From Heterocephalus glaber (taxonomy: Eukaryota > Chordata > Mammalia > Rodentia > Bathyergidae): DNA of 64,000 nucleotides. This document shows positions 24,531-36,845 of this stretch, in pieces. Made by a program: the position numbers and the translations under genes. How positions within the stretch are numbered: the first letter of the stretch is position 1; each line of letters begins with the position of its first letter. The DNA lies in assembly GCF_000247695.1 (NCBI RefSeq), contig NW_004624864.1:5033382-5097381 (forward strand). The letters are read 5' to 3'. Below the pieces are notes generated by a model. It had not been told where the DNA came from and searched no databases. It worked only from the letters and a program-made list of their open reading frames with translations.

Positions 24531-26160
24531 TACTATGATGTAGAAAATGAATTGGAAGTGACTATGACTCTGATTAGCTTAGTTTTAATTACATAAAATT
24601 GTGCCTGTAAAGTAGTCAGTGCCATGCGCCTGAAAATCAAGTTGCTTTAGTTTTAGAGAAATTTTCCATATAGATTCCACAGCCTAACTTTCCTACTTCC
24701 AATAAAGATGTGTGAATCCATTTTCACAGCACATAACAGCATAAGTCCAGATAATTTTACCCTTACTATATATTCCTCCTTGGATTTCCTCAAACTCTGT
24801 ACCCCAACATCTGTGCAGTCTTTTCAACTGAGGAAAATCCATCAGGAACAACTTCCTCCCAGTTACTTGTAAGACTCCTTTATCAATTGTTTGCTTCCTT
24901 GACAGCTTTCCACTGAATTCTACCTTGATCACACTGTTGCTTATTGCTTCGTACTGCTCCTCCTACTGAACCCCATTTACTACTGTGTTCTCTCACATGT
25001 TATTTCTTCAATTATAGTACATTTTGTGATCTAATATGTTGTACCACATATTTTTGTTTTTTTTCTGCATTCAGGAGTATCTGTTGTCTTTGACTACTAC
25101 TGTGGCCAAAAGCAGATCCCCAGGTCACCTTTTGAATCCTTTCCTGATCTATGAGTTATTTATACCAGTTGATGACAAGTGTTCTATAGGTTTCTATAAG
25201 TTTGCAAAACTTAATTAAAATGAGTCATATTTTCTACCCATGATGGAATGGAACGTAAAATTAATATTTCAGAGCTAAAAAATGGTTAACTAATATGTAT
25301 TTTAAAGTGAATTCAGAAACTCATATTCTATTTAGCCATTAAAATGGAAAACATACTTTACATAGGTAATGTACAGGAACAGTAGAGACCCAAAGCAAAA
25401 CATATGCATGAAAATTACAGTGACAGGCACACAATGAATGGAAATATTTTAGTGCCATGAAACATACAATTTAAAAGAAGGAGTTCCTAGTACTAGATAC
25501 TAGAGAGAAAAATAAGTTAAAGCTAGAAAAAATGGAGAAATAAAATATAGCAATGAAAATACTCTAATTTTTCCAAAAATTACATGCACTTGATGTAAAA
25601 ATAAAAAGAGTAGTAAATTACTTGCCACAAAGAAATGACGGTGCATTTTGATGGATATCCTAATACATTTGAGTTGAATTATACTCATATGCATAAATCA
25701 AATTGTCACAATCTACCTCATAATTTTGTGTAAATATTGTCATTCAGGAATGAAAATAAGATAAACAAACATTTGATTTTTTACCAAGTCAAAGCTGAAA
25801 GAAAAGAAAAACTATGATGACAATATTATATAGAGAGAGGGAAAGACAGAAAGATAAAACAAAATGGAGGTAAATAAGAGTAGGAATTTAAACTGTGTAA
25901 ACTAGCAGTTAAACTGCAGGGATGTTTACACTGAAAGGGATTATAAATCCTTGGTATGACTTTGGTTGCTGCTGTGAAACAGAAGTTACAATAATTGTTC
26001 TGCCATCATAAGCAGCTCTACGAATGGCACTAATGTGTCTCAATAATAGAAAACCTTGAATAAAATAATCTTCCTTGTGATATCTTGCAATCTCATGGCT
26101 AATGAGGTGATGTTGGCTTGGATATTCACCCTCAACTTCTCATTTGGTCTAAACTTCAAT
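24531..26160. other. AT-rich non-coding stretch
   Basis: No gene is supported. 24690-24960 carries an open frame of about 79 codons on the minus strand with no recognised domain. A 12-bp purine-rich GAGA patch occurs near 25830. Confidence 0.4.
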
Positions 26161-26164
26161 GTTT

Positions 26165-26230
26165 GGTTATGGGTTAGGTTAAGGGTTGTTAGGGTTTTGG
26201 TTAGGTTAAGGATTAAGATTGTTAGGATTA
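26165..26230 (+). repeat. Degenerate telomere-like (TTAGGG-related) tract
   Basis: Overlapping units such as 'gggttaggttaagggttg', 'ttagggttttgg' and 'ttaggttaagg' fill about 65 bp. They resemble degenerate TTAGGG repeats and are G-rich on the plus strand. It is embedded in ordinary AT-rich DNA with no exact TTAGGG run. Confidence 0.7.
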
Positions 26231-27845
26231 CAATGTGGATGGAAAACATTGCTTTTCTACAAGTCCTTAAACAATATAATACTTAACAGAAGTAGGTTTT
26301 ATTCAACATGACAAATTTTGTCTTGAAATATCCAGAACACATTTTTTCTCGGAGGGTAACTATTCTGTATGTCACAGTTGATTTCATGGGATTTAATGCA
26401 AGATTCATAATATCTATGCTCCTTGATTCTCACTGTTTACTTTTTCCAATCTTATGTTTGCTTCCTCTTCTTGTACAGATAATAATGAAATAAATATTTC
26501 AGTTTTATTATTACATGTTAATTTATTTTTATCTTTTCAAAGCATTTGACTTGATTATATATAACCAAACCAAGTTTTTGTTTACTGAATTCATTACAAA
26601 TTTTATGTTAGATTCCATGCTGATTTTGTCTTTCTGATAATTTTGCTTTTGCAAAATAGAAAAAAAAAAGTGCCACAAAACAGAAAAACACATTCCACAT
26701 GTAGAGTTTGTAGGTGAAACAGGTGAAACTGGCCAATTGGAATGGACATTCCTCCCATTCCTGTGGGGCCTCAGAATGTGCCTTTATGACCTGTGAATAG
26801 ATGGTTTACTCAGTGAAGGATGCTGCACCATCAAATATGTAATACAGTGAGGTGTTGGATAATGAAAGGCTGACCTAAGATATCCCATGATAGACTGTGG
26901 TAATTTAGTTATAATATGAGAATGAGACTGAATACAATAGTTCTATAGAGCTATATCTACACATCCAAATAAGCGACAAGGAAACAAAGGAAAATAATGG
27001 GGAAAATTACTAGTATATAAACAAAATGTTAACAAATCTTGCATTCCTTCACATTTATCAAAGAAGTTTTGGTTTTCTATTTTTTAAAAAAATGAATACG
27101 CCTTACTTGTAGCATTGTGTCAAACTTCTAAATACAAAATATTTTCTGATGAAAATTATATTGCTCCATGTTTGAGAGTCTGTCATGAAGTACTTTCTCT
27201 CGAAATGTGCTCTCAATCATGCAAATCCTAGATTCCTGATTTTTATGCATATCCTGGAGTCAATCCACTTGGATAGCAGGGTTGTGGGTCCCCAACTGAC
27301 TTCTACTGGCCTATCTGGTGCTTTATAAAGATTGCCTCCTATAGCGTGAGACTAAATACCAGTAAAGATATCATGATTTGGAAATATGGGTTCTGAGTCA
27401 ATAGTCTGATGCAAAGGTCCCTGCACTCTAAATGGGCTAAAGCATGGAATTGGAGATTTTCCTTCTGGATCCCTGGAGGACTACTCCTTTCCCCAGGGAA
27501 AATCATTACCTTTCACACCATATTGTTAAGCTGAGCAAACAAACAGTGCATAACCTTTGTTAAAGTGATGCATATGAGATCCTACTGTAATCCCTTATTT
27601 AATCTCTTGCCCAAATAAGAGGCACTAATTGATTCAACACTTTGACAACATGCTTAGTGGAGTTGGGAATATGATAGCAATCCCTACTCTGTCTTCAGCC
27701 TCAACTTCAGCTTATACCTGCCTTTGACAAGCACCCAAGTCACACATCCTACCTGGAAGTAAACTTGATGCATCTGGTGGATGTTTTTTAGCTCTCCAAG
27801 ACTATGAAAATTGCTTGAAACCCTCACTAACCTAGCATGGTTCTG
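26231..27845. other. Non-coding stretch, no gene seen
   Basis: Neither coding similarity nor a clear named repeat was found. A poly-A run of nine bases occurs near 26660. Confidence 0.4.
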
Positions 27846-27867
27846 TCTCTGGATAAAGAGGATGAAA

Positions 27868-27957
27868 GGGCTGGGGATTTAGCTCAGTGGTTCCGGCACC
27901 TGCCTCGTAAGCACAAGATCCTGAGTTCAATCGCTGGTACCAAAAAAAAAAAAAAAA
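27868..27957 (+). mobile_element. ID SINE (full length)
   Basis: A tRNA-derived SINE starting 'gggctggggatttagctcag' (internal A box 'tagctcagtggt'), with a B-box-like 'gagttcaatcgc' and a 16-base poly-A tail. It is flanked by imperfect copies of 'aaagaggatg' (27855) and 'aaaaaggatg' (27953), consistent with a target-site duplication in the host L1. Confidence 0.93.
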
Positions 27958-28394
27958 GGATGTTGTATTTTGGGGTTTTTTAAAATATAAAATGAAGTAC
28001 TACTCAACCATAAATAATGAGATACTAGTGACATTTATAGCTTAGTGGATGCAGGTTGAGGCCATATTCTTAAGTGACATAAATAGGACATGCATGTGTA
28101 AATACTGAATAGCTTCTTTTGTGTGAAAAACTAAAAGTGTAAAAAGGATCAAAATGTATAATTGATATTGTGTAATAGGAACAAAATGTCTAAAGGGATA
28201 GGGGAAAGAAAAGAAGGGGAAAGAAAAAATATGAGCAATAAAAAAATGGGAAAAAATTGTGTAAATAGGGAAGGGTGGAGGAGGTGAAGGGAGGACAGAA
28301 GAATGGGAAAAAATAAAAACAAAGATACATCGTGTAAAGGTACAAGATCCCAATGATGAATGGAACTGTAGTGTACATCTAAAATGTACCAATA

Positions 28395-28492
28395 GGTTCT
28401 GCAACCTGCCTTGCAAGTGAAAGGATCTGAGTTCGATCCCCGGTACCAAAAAAAAAAAATAAATTAAAATAAATAAATAAATAAATAAAATG
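28395..28492 (+). mobile_element. ID SINE, 5'-truncated, with A-rich (AAAT)n tail
   Basis: Only the 3' half of the ID is present ('cctgccttgcaagtgaaagg', then 'gagttcgatccccggtacc'), followed by poly-A and a run of AAAT units. It is flanked by 'aaaatgtaccaat' and 'aaaatgtacccat', a clear target-site duplication. Confidence 0.92.
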
Positions 28493-28499
28493 TACCCAT

Positions 28500-29513
28500 G
28501 GACTTTAAAAACAAAAGATTCATCTTGCTCTCCCCTAAGCCTTCCCCTAAAGAAAGCATGATTTAAAAAGAGAAATCAAACCGCTTCCCCTTTGCAAGAG
28601 GGAAGCACTAGCACTAGCACTAGCCTCTACTCAGCCCACAGATTTAACAAAGGGACTCAAATCTGGCCCAGAGTGTGGTGCATCTCCATTGTTCTAATTC
28701 ACATGTCCACAACAGCTGGAGGCTCCAGAAAAATGGCCCCAATGAGTGGACTGGCCTTGATGTGATTCCTCCTGTCTGCAGCAGCAAACTGTAGGGGAGG
28801 CACTGTGAGACCTCCCAGGGCCCTGTAATCTCATTGTTGACACTGAGGGGACTACAGAGACTCCTGAGACATCTTCCAATTTTTTTGCATTATACCTGGT
28901 CTGGTCTGCAGGTAAGGATCCTTCTGATTCTCAGGGGAAAAAATAGCCCTTGAGGAAGGTTTTCCCTGGTCTTCACCTAAGGTCAGCACAATGACTGAGG
29001 TGGCCATCTGGGCTGGTCTTGTCTGGTCTGGTCTGTGTGCAAGTCAGCCAATTTGGTAAATCTCTGGTGATGGGTGTGGAATGTTTTCAGCCTCTAACTG
29101 ATTGGTGTCTGAATGGGTGAATGAATGGTAACATACAGCATAAACTACAGAATCTTCTGTCCATTCACAATGACAAAGAGGAGGATTCTCATTTGGAGTT
29201 ACAGGATCTAAGTGAGGTCATACTGTGGTTCATGGGCACATCCAAGAAAGGCTAAATTGGTGCTTATATGATGAGTAAATACAGTGTAAAGACCAGAAGG
29301 TCCTTACAGTGGCAGGGAGGCCTAGGCCACTCAACCAACCGAGTGCTTCCTCCCACAGAGATACACCCCCTTCCTTTGTCTGTTGAGATATCATTCAAGG
29401 GTGCACCACATAAACACTAAGGCTTCTTTCTCTATGCCCAGATGTCTTCTATTTATATTGTCCTTATAGTTCACAGTCTTATCTATCTCCTGCCTGCTCT
29501 AAGTCTCTCTACC
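28500..29513. other. Probable 5' part of the ERV or unrecognised flank
   Basis: A GC-richer region with repeated 'ggtctggtctg' motifs at 28900-28915 and 29020-29035. By position it could hold the ERV leader or LTR, but I cannot identify LTR ends or a primer-binding site. Confidence 0.35.
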
Positions 29514-31270
29514 ATGGGGTCGTCATCTTCACAAACTTTCACACCCATGGTCTTCAGGCAGGCAGCCTGCAGCAGTCACAAGCTAAGGCAGTCCTCCCCC
29601 ATTCACCTCCATACAACCCTAGTTCACCCCCCTCTCCTGTTCTTTCAGACTCTCCAGCCACCAACTCCCTCATTTTTGTCTTTACTTTTCCTGCCACCAC
29701 TCCCCCTATAGGTGAGCATCTTCCTTCAGGGCAGGAGGTCACCACCTCAGGAAGATGCAGTCCAGAGAATCTCTTGCCTTTGAGGGAGGCCCCTCCTCCC
29801 AATGGGGCAGGCCTGGGAACCCACACATCCTGGTATATGTTCCTGGTCCACTTCTGACCTCTACAACTGGAAAACCCAGAGTCCACCATTCTCTGAGATA
29901 CTCAAGGTTCTGATTTCTCTGCTAGAGTCCATCTCTAGGACTCATCTACAAAACTGGGGTAATGGTCAGCAGTTGTTATTGACCCTGTTCAGTGCTGAAG
30001 ATTGGGACAGGATGAGGATTGAGGCTTGAAAGGCCTTATTGGTGGGCTTTAGGAGGAGGCCCAAGAATTGCTGAAACAATGATTCTCCTTGGAGCAGTTT
30101 AATGGGATCCAAATTCTTTAGAGGTGAAACAGGCTTTCATCCCATTTTATCAAAACTTGTTTAACAGGATTCAAGAAGCAGTTTGGAAACCTATAAATCT
30201 GTCAAAAATCACAGAAGTAACACAGGAACAAGCAGAGTTCCCCACTGCATACGTAGACAGCCTCAGAGAGTCTTTCCAGGTTTATACCCTGTTTTCTCCC
30301 TCAGCTCCAGAGAACAATAAAGCTACAAGTTAGACTTATGTTACTCAGTCTGCACCTGATATTAGGAGAAAATTACAAAATTTGTAAGGATCCCAAAGAA
30401 TGAACACACTTCAGATGTTAGAAGTAGCTCACAAGGTTGTTTGACAATAGACATTCAGAAAGCCAAAAATTGATCATAGTAGTGGCAGAAAGATCAGCCA
30501 GGAAAGAAGCAAAGATCTTGACAGCTTCCATCAGAGAGGGCCCCTGAGTGACACAACCCCAGGAACCCCTAAGGGCAGGTGCCTACAAAGCCAGGAAGAC
30601 ATCGCCATTGCACAGAAATCAATTTGCCTATTGGAAAGAGGAAGGGCACTGGACAATTGAATGTCCCCACAGGCTCTCTGCCAATATCCCTCCACACATC
30701 TGAGGGAAAGGAAGATTCAGACTGAGGGGGCTGGGGCTCACTCTCTCTTGGCCCCTGAGAGGCCATGTTACATGTTGAAGTAGAGGGCCAACTGATCCGT
30801 TTCCTGGTGGACACTGGTGTGGAGAGATCAGTGTTAAAAAATCTTATGAAAAGCTTTCATCAAAAACCATCCCCACGTTGAGGGCCATGGGAGAGTCCCA
30901 AACTGCCATACTGGACTGGGCATTCCCCTTGCTGGGATGAGACCTTCACAATACCCCATCTCTCAGAAGTGCAGACAGGAATAGCCCCTCACATTAAGAG
31001 CATGATGGACTTTGGCATATGAAATCCCTATCTGTCTGCATGGAACACCCCATTCCTGCCTGTAGCAAAACTATAGACCTCAGAACACAAGCAGTTTCAG
31101 GACTTGAGAGAAGTTAACCAATGTGTGGTAACACTGCATCCTATTCTCCTCAAACCCTATACCTTCTTGAGTTTACTGTCTCCTGAGCACCAAGTGTATA
31201 CTCTGCTTGATTTAAAGGATGCTTCATCCAATAATGAAATTTGCCTGAAAATCATAGTCTTCATGTTTCC
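29514..31270 (+). mobile_element. Class I (gammaretrovirus-like) ERV remnant: gag, protease, start of RT
   Basis: Old endogenous retrovirus copy, broken throughout. A proline-rich gag segment (29514-29850) is followed by capsid-like sequence with SDLYNWKT at about 29857 and, further on, NLSKITEVTQ at 30200-30230. A nucleocapsid knuckle relic at about 30620-30660 keeps GHW and ECP but has lost its first cysteines. Protease sequence with active-site-like LVDTG lies near 30810. Reverse transcriptase begins with QDLREVN near 31097 and LLDLKDAS near 31205, and the match stops at about 31220-31270. Stops and frameshifts separate these blocks, and no integrase, envelope or 3' LTR is visible. The order gag-pro-pol and the motifs are the evidence for class I; the exact family is not assigned. 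Confidence 0.85.
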
Positions 31271-31274
31271 AAGG

Positions 31275-32955
31275 TAAGAGCCTTCCTCTCCCTTCGCATA
31301 GTTGCTAAGTCCATGTAAACTAGGGATTTCTTTTGCTTTGTGTATTTCCCCAGGACTGAGTTATATGATGGCTGTCTAGAAAATGAGTTGAATTTAATTC
31401 CATTGTATTTTAACTGGTGTGTTGGAAAGTGATCCCATTCTGTAGGAATATTTACACCAAGGGTGAGGAAGTAGTGAGGCCTTTATTTAACAGCGGTGTT
31501 TATTGGAATGTGCAGATCTGAGCTCATAGGTAATGTGAGTGATGCTAAAATCAAGTAACACTACAGTGACAGAAGTGTTTCCTAGATGAAAATAGACAAA
31601 TTCAAGAAAGGCATTAAATATTAGAGCCAGGTTTCCATCCAGCCTAATGAGAGACTCATTACAGAAGTTAAAAATGCAGTGAGGAAGGGGGGATTCTTCT
31701 GGACATGGACCTGATTAGTCGGTGATTATCTTCTTCTCTGGTGCCCTGTAATGTGAGCTTGCAGGGATCTTGATGTGCTGTGGAATTACATGGGAATTAC
31801 ATAGAATTCCTTCTCTCCCATCAGGAAGTGTCTGTAGGACCCATGTTTTACCAAGGACTCCACTTGTCTCACTTCATTGTGCAAATAAAATATATTTTAT
31901 CAACTTAAAGTACTGGTAATAAAGTGAAATAAAGTACTATAAATTGTAGAAATTGTATTTTTAAACATTAATCTTAGATGGTAAATGCTATTTTAAAAAA
32001 CATCAATATTACTGGGAGTAAATATTTTTCAAGTTAACTCTGAAATTATTTGTGTTTAATTACTAATATGTTTTTAGAAAAAAAAAATCACAATTACAAG
32101 CATTCACTAGATGTCTCTAGGAAAGGAACCTGTTTTTAATTTTTCTATGATTGGGTCCCCAGTGACAGAAGAATGCACATAAAAACCCTTGGTTCTTCTG
32201 GTGAGATTGCACATCTAGAGTCTGTTGGAAAACAGCTCCCTCCTTTGTAAGTTGGTTCTATTTATTGGTCTGGCTTGCATGATTGCCCCACTGGGGTCAG
32301 GGGCAGCACAGTGGCAGAGTTCCTGTCTCACCTGCCAGAGGGGTCTGAGGGTCTGTGAGAGCCATGGATGTGTCCAGAGTGGTGGGAGAGTATCTTCATC
32401 ACACAGTGACAATGCCAAGAAGTGACCATCAGGTCACTCAATTTGGCCTAGCTTCTGTAGGGATTTAACACAACTTTTAAATGTATCTTGTGTTCTAGAT
32501 AGCAAAAAACTTATGGGTGTTTACTTATAATTTGAATCAATTTATTTTATAACCAAAAGTTGATTTTTAATATGTTTGGGAAAAGTTTAGTGAAGCACAG
32601 CATTTTGATTAAAACTTTTGGTCAATTCCTTTTTAAAAGCAGAAACCATGATTCGGTATTTCCTAACTCTATCCTTGACCACTTCATTACTTTCATCATT
32701 CCTCTAAGTAGCATTCGTAGAGTATTGGAAGGGATCATCATATCATAATTCCCAACACCCTGATGTCATTCTCATGGCTTTTCCCCAAGAAATACTTGAA
32801 TTTGAATAACACTTGTGAACTACTAGGGTGATGGCCTTGAGGTATCATTGAAAGCATCAGTGTTTTCATCCAATATAAGAAATAGTTTATAGTTTGAAGT
32901 TTTAGAGATTTGAACTCAGCATCTTGTACTCTAGACTCTGTCTCTATCATATTAT
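31275..32955. other. Non-coding stretch after the ERV
   Basis: No exon or clear repeat is recognised. A CT-rich tract lies at 32948-32980, next to the B1. Confidence 0.4.
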
Positions 32956-32971
32956 CTCTCTCTCTCTTTCT

Positions 32972-33122
32972 CTATCTCTCCATGAGACAGGGTCTCACTG
33001 TTTATTTCAGGCTGCCCTTGAACTCGCTGGGTAGCTGAGGCTGCCATTGGACTCATGGTGATCCTCCTGCCTGAGTTTACTGAGAACTGGCATTACAGGC
33101 ATGTGCCACCATGCCTGGCTGT
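32972..33122 (-). mobile_element. B1 SINE, antisense
   Basis: The plus strand reads as an inverted B1: 'gagacagggtctcactg', 'gccattggactcatggtgat' and 'ggcattacaggcatgtgcc'. The 'accatgcctggc' end corresponds to the 7SL-derived 5' start on the minus strand. Moderately diverged. Confidence 0.9.
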
Positions 33123-33600
33123 ACTATAAATCTCAAATTTCCATTTTCTTAGTTTTTCTAAACATAAAATTTGATAATATTAGTAATTCCATCATAATCT
33201 TGTTAGGTGTCTTGTGACAGGTAAGTTATAGGTCAAGAATTTAGAGTATCATATTGTGTATAACATGCATTATATAAGTAATACAGGTTGTTGATATAAA
33301 TCTTGACAGAGGTCTCTAATCCTAAGAGGGAAACGCTGGTGTTTAGCTGTTGTGTCATTATCTTCCTGCAATGATACCAGGATGGACAATGAGATGTACA
33401 CAAGGTGGATAGATAGATAGATAATTTTCCTTATTTAAAACATTCAGAAACACTCTAAGGCATTTGTCCTCATTATTAGAGTATAGGTTAAAACAATTTA
33501 TATAAAATTACACAAAGTCACACAGCCCATATATGGCCAAGATAGACTGTAACAAAACCTGTACTAACTCTAAAGCAATATATTTTCATTGCTAACTATC
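33123..33600. other. Non-coding, with short (GATA)n
   Basis: Nothing is recognised apart from a four-unit GATA repeat at 33407-33423. Confidence 0.45.
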
Positions 33601-33604
33601 TTCT

Positions 33605-33890
33605 TTATTTTTATGGAGTTTATTTATTGGTACATTTTAGGTATAAAGTATAGTTACATTCCTCATTGGGATCTTGTACCTTTACATGATGTCTCTTGGT
33701 TCTTATTTTTTCCCCATTCCCCCACCTTTCCTTCACCCCCTCCACCCTTCCATCTTTACAAATAATTTGTTTCCATTTCCTTACCTTTCTCATATTTTTA
33801 ATTTTCACTGTTTTCCTTTCCCCTATTGCTCCCATTTCCCTTATTCCTTTAGACCTTTTTTCCTCTTTCACATATCTTCTTTATTTTGAA
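33605..33890 (-). mobile_element. L1 3' end, antisense
   Basis: The reverse complement gives the purine-rich 3' UTR and terminal 'taaaatgtaccaataaa' of the same L1 family found at 24530, 28395 and 55017. 'gatcttgtacctttacatga' is the antisense of the conserved 'tacaagatcccaatga'-type segment. Confidence 0.85.
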
Positions 33891-33894
33891 AACT

Positions 33895-35204
33895 ATCAAA
33901 ATAAGGGTAAGAACTATCCTGGAGTACATTACTCCACTCCCATGAAAGGCAATAATGTAACTTCCCTGAGGAGGTGCTTCACTTCCGATTGTCATCCTCT
34001 GATCTTCAATGTGCCCACTGCATAGTGTGATTTTAGTGATTAAATGAGACAAGAAATACTTGTAGCACTGTGACTATCATGATATGTATTGTAGGAAGAC
34101 ACGATCTAAAAATATTTTTCAATCCTTTCTGGCCAATTGAGGTAACATAGTGCATGTTTTTCATGTGTATGTCTTTGATATATTTGCAAGTCCATATTTT
34201 CTAGGTCAAGTTTAAATTCCTGCTATTTCAAAATCAAGTTAATTCAAGTTCTTCAAGGACTCTTCAAATTCTATTCTTGGAGATGGTCTGAGATTTCAGA
34301 AACTGATTGATACATTTCTCAATTTCAATAATTTTTATAATACTATTTTAAAAATAGATGGAAGCTAGTTTAGTTTGCTCATATATTTCATTCCTGGGGA
34401 TGTCATATAATTCAATTCCAAGTGATTTTATTATTATGTTCCACATAGTTTACTTGGCCAGCAAACTAATGTTTGATAAATATTTCCTGGAAGTGAATGA
34501 TAAAGATATAGAAACAAATGACCAATTTTTCATTTTGGCTTAATATGTTGACAGGATTTAAAGCGTTATCCTATTCTACCCAAAATATTCACAGACCTTA
34601 TATTTTCTGACATTTCTTTCATTTCAGTAATAATGTTTCTCTTTTATATTTCATAATTTTAAAGAACTACCTAGCATATTCTCAATTAAACCACCCCATC
34701 CATTGTCAAGAGATATGTCAAACTATTATATATTAAACCTTGGGCAGAAGAAGCAAATTGCTCTAAAATAATCATTGCAAAACACAATCTGTAAATATAT
34801 TTTAAGCAATATATACATTATTTTTATACCATCACCTATCTGTTCCTTCATTGATTACTTCCTTATCCCCTCTCAGCCAGTTATTGATTCATGGTCAGTG
34901 TTCAAAACAAAGAAGAATGGAACACTGACCCCAAACACAGAGAATTAACTGCCCATGGGCAAAGCGGTCATTGATCATACTCTATCAAGTAGCTGTAAGA
35001 GTTGTAAATTATTAAAGCCGCTGTCTCTCATTTACATCTCTGAATGGTTTTACTTGAAATCAGTTGGATGTGGTGTCTGTATTTGTTGTGTTTTCATATA
35101 CTTTCAAGAAACAAGAAATGCCTGCATATCTAATTATCGCTTCTCTTCATCTACATGACACGTTGGGAAGTCTGATTCTCTAAAAAAGAGAAGCTACTCA
35201 GAAG
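33895..35204. other. AT-rich non-coding stretch upstream of an OR pseudogene
   Basis: No gene is recognised. It would contain the promoter and leader exon of the OR pseudogene if these persisted, but nothing can be pointed to. Confidence 0.4.
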
Positions 35205-36116
35205 ATGGAACTTGCACTGAGAAACTACACGCTGGTCACTGATTTTATTCTCTTGGTTTTCCCAACATGCCATGAACTGCAGATCATCTTATTCCTCATA
35301 TTTCTGGTGGTGTATGGTATGATTTTACTGACGAACACTGCACTAATGAGTTTAATCAGGAAGGATCTGCATCTTCAAATCCCCATGTATTTTTTCCTCA
35401 GCAACCTGTCCTTCATAGATTTGTGCTATGCCTTGGTCATTGTCCCCAAAATGTTGGGCAATATCTTGTCAGAGAACAAATCCATCTCCTACCATGGGTG
35501 TGCCCTGCAGTTTTACTTTTTGGCACTTTTGCAGACACCAAATCCTTCATCCTGGGTGCCATGGCCATGCCCTATGATCCCTATGTGGCCATCTGTAAAC
35601 CTCTGTTCTACACCATCATCATGTCCTGGGACCTCTGTATATGGCTGATTGTTTTGTCGTACATTGGAGGCAATATGAGTTCCCTGGTCCATATGTCCTT
35701 TGCTTTTATTCTGAAATATTGTGACAGAAATGTCATTAATCATTTTTCTGACATCCTTCCCCTGATTATACTCTCCTGCACTAAAACATGAATTAATGAG
35801 TGGCTTCTCTCCACCTTCGGCAATCTGTGGAAATTATCTGCTTCATCATCATTGTCTCCTTTTTCATTCTTCTCTCAGTCTTTAAGATCCTCTATTGGTG
35901 GGAGGAAGAAAATCTTCTCCACATGTCCCTCTCACCTGACCTCTGTGGTCATCTATCAGGGACACTTCTATTCATTTACTCAAGGCCAAGTTCCTTGTAT
36001 TCTCCCAACACTGACAAAGTTGTCTCAGTGTCCTATATCATATAATTGCAGTGCTTAACCCACTGATTTATAGTTTGAGAGTTAAAGATTTAAAAATGCA
36101 GTTAAGAAAGCTCTGA
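35205..36116 (+). pseudogene. Olfactory receptor pseudogene, class II
   Basis: The frame starts at the ATG at 35205 (MELALRNYTLVTDF, with an N-glycosylation site NYT). It runs through TM1, the TM2 motif IPMYFFLSNLSFIDLCY and CALQFYF of TM3. A frameshift near 35520-35530 then moves it to another frame, where AMAMPYDPYVAIC replaces the [10 protein letters not shown] motif. A stop occurs near 35789 after SCTKT, and a further shift brings in the TM5-TM6 part (SVEIICFIII, then a broken KTFSTC/SHL region). It ends with LIYSLR near 36075 and a TGA at 36114. At least three lesions and an altered DRY motif make it dead. It belongs to a different subfamily from the pair at 8-16 kb. Confidence 0.93.
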
Positions 36117-36467
36117 GATGGAAGGTAGATCCTTCATGAAAATACTAACACTTCATGATTCACCTAATTCCCCAAAGTCTAATGGTGAGTTTGCAATGAC
36201 TTTACTGGTGGACACACAATTATACACAGTAGAGAGTATTAAACATTTGTCATTCTTTTTAGCACAGAAAAAGTCATTTCCTAGTCCCAAGTTATAAGTA
36301 AGTATTGAAAAGTTCAAAAGAGCAGCTAACTAGAAGTTGCTGCTCAACATTTCTTTGATTACTTGCTTCAGATAAATGTTAAAATGTATATATGATGTAA
36401 GAGGATGTAGTATATACCTTAGAAAAATATGTATGAATACGTGTGTAAAATATCTGACTGACAAGAT
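36117..36467. other. Short non-coding spacer
   Basis: Nothing recognised. Confidence 0.4.
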
Positions 36468-36845
36468 GTTATGGTTTATAGATAGATCCCCACAAAATCT
36501 TGCTCTCATAGTGGGATTTTTAGAAGGTGATTGTGTCTTGGGGACGAGATACTCATCAGTAGACTAGTCCACTCAGGAGTTCACAAATAAATGTGATTTA
36601 GGACCAGAAGTCTGATCAAAGAGATGAATCATTGGATATGTGACCTTGAAGGGTGAATTTCTCTCCTCCTCCCTTGATCCCATTCTACTTCCTGTTGCCC
36701 TGCTGTGAGTTGTTTCCCTCTGCCACGACACACTGCCCTAGAGTCAGCCAATTATGGACTGAAAACTCTACAAACTGTGAGCAAAAATAAACCTCTCCTC
36801 CTTTAAGCTGTGGGAGTCAGATATTCTGTCTTAGTGATGAGAATG
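36468..36845 (+). mobile_element. MaLR-like solo LTR
   Basis: It has the characteristic order of a mammalian apparent LTR: 'ggtttatagatag...cccc' at the left, 'ggtgattgtgtcttgggg', 'agtccact', a CT-rich 'ttctctcctcctcccttg' stretch, 'ccaattatggactgaaaac', 'aaataaacctctcctccttt' (polyadenylation region) and a right end near 'cttagtgatgagaa'. Family name is not assigned. A relative lies at 60275-60640. Confidence 0.7.

Larger units (their letters stand above)
27846..28500 (+). mobile_element. 5'-truncated L1 3' end carrying two ID SINEs
   Basis: The L1 text begins at 'ctggataaagaggatg', is interrupted by an ID SINE, resumes at 27957 with 'aatgaagtactactcaacca', continues through a purine-rich 3' UTR, and reaches the 3' end 'aaaatgtaccaata' at about 28395, where a second ID is inserted. 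The same family ends at 24530 and 55017. Confidence 0.85.

Noticed and set aside
27868..27957. tRNA gene
   Set aside because: The A and B boxes and poly-A tail are those of an ID SINE, and no cloverleaf with a proper acceptor stem is present.
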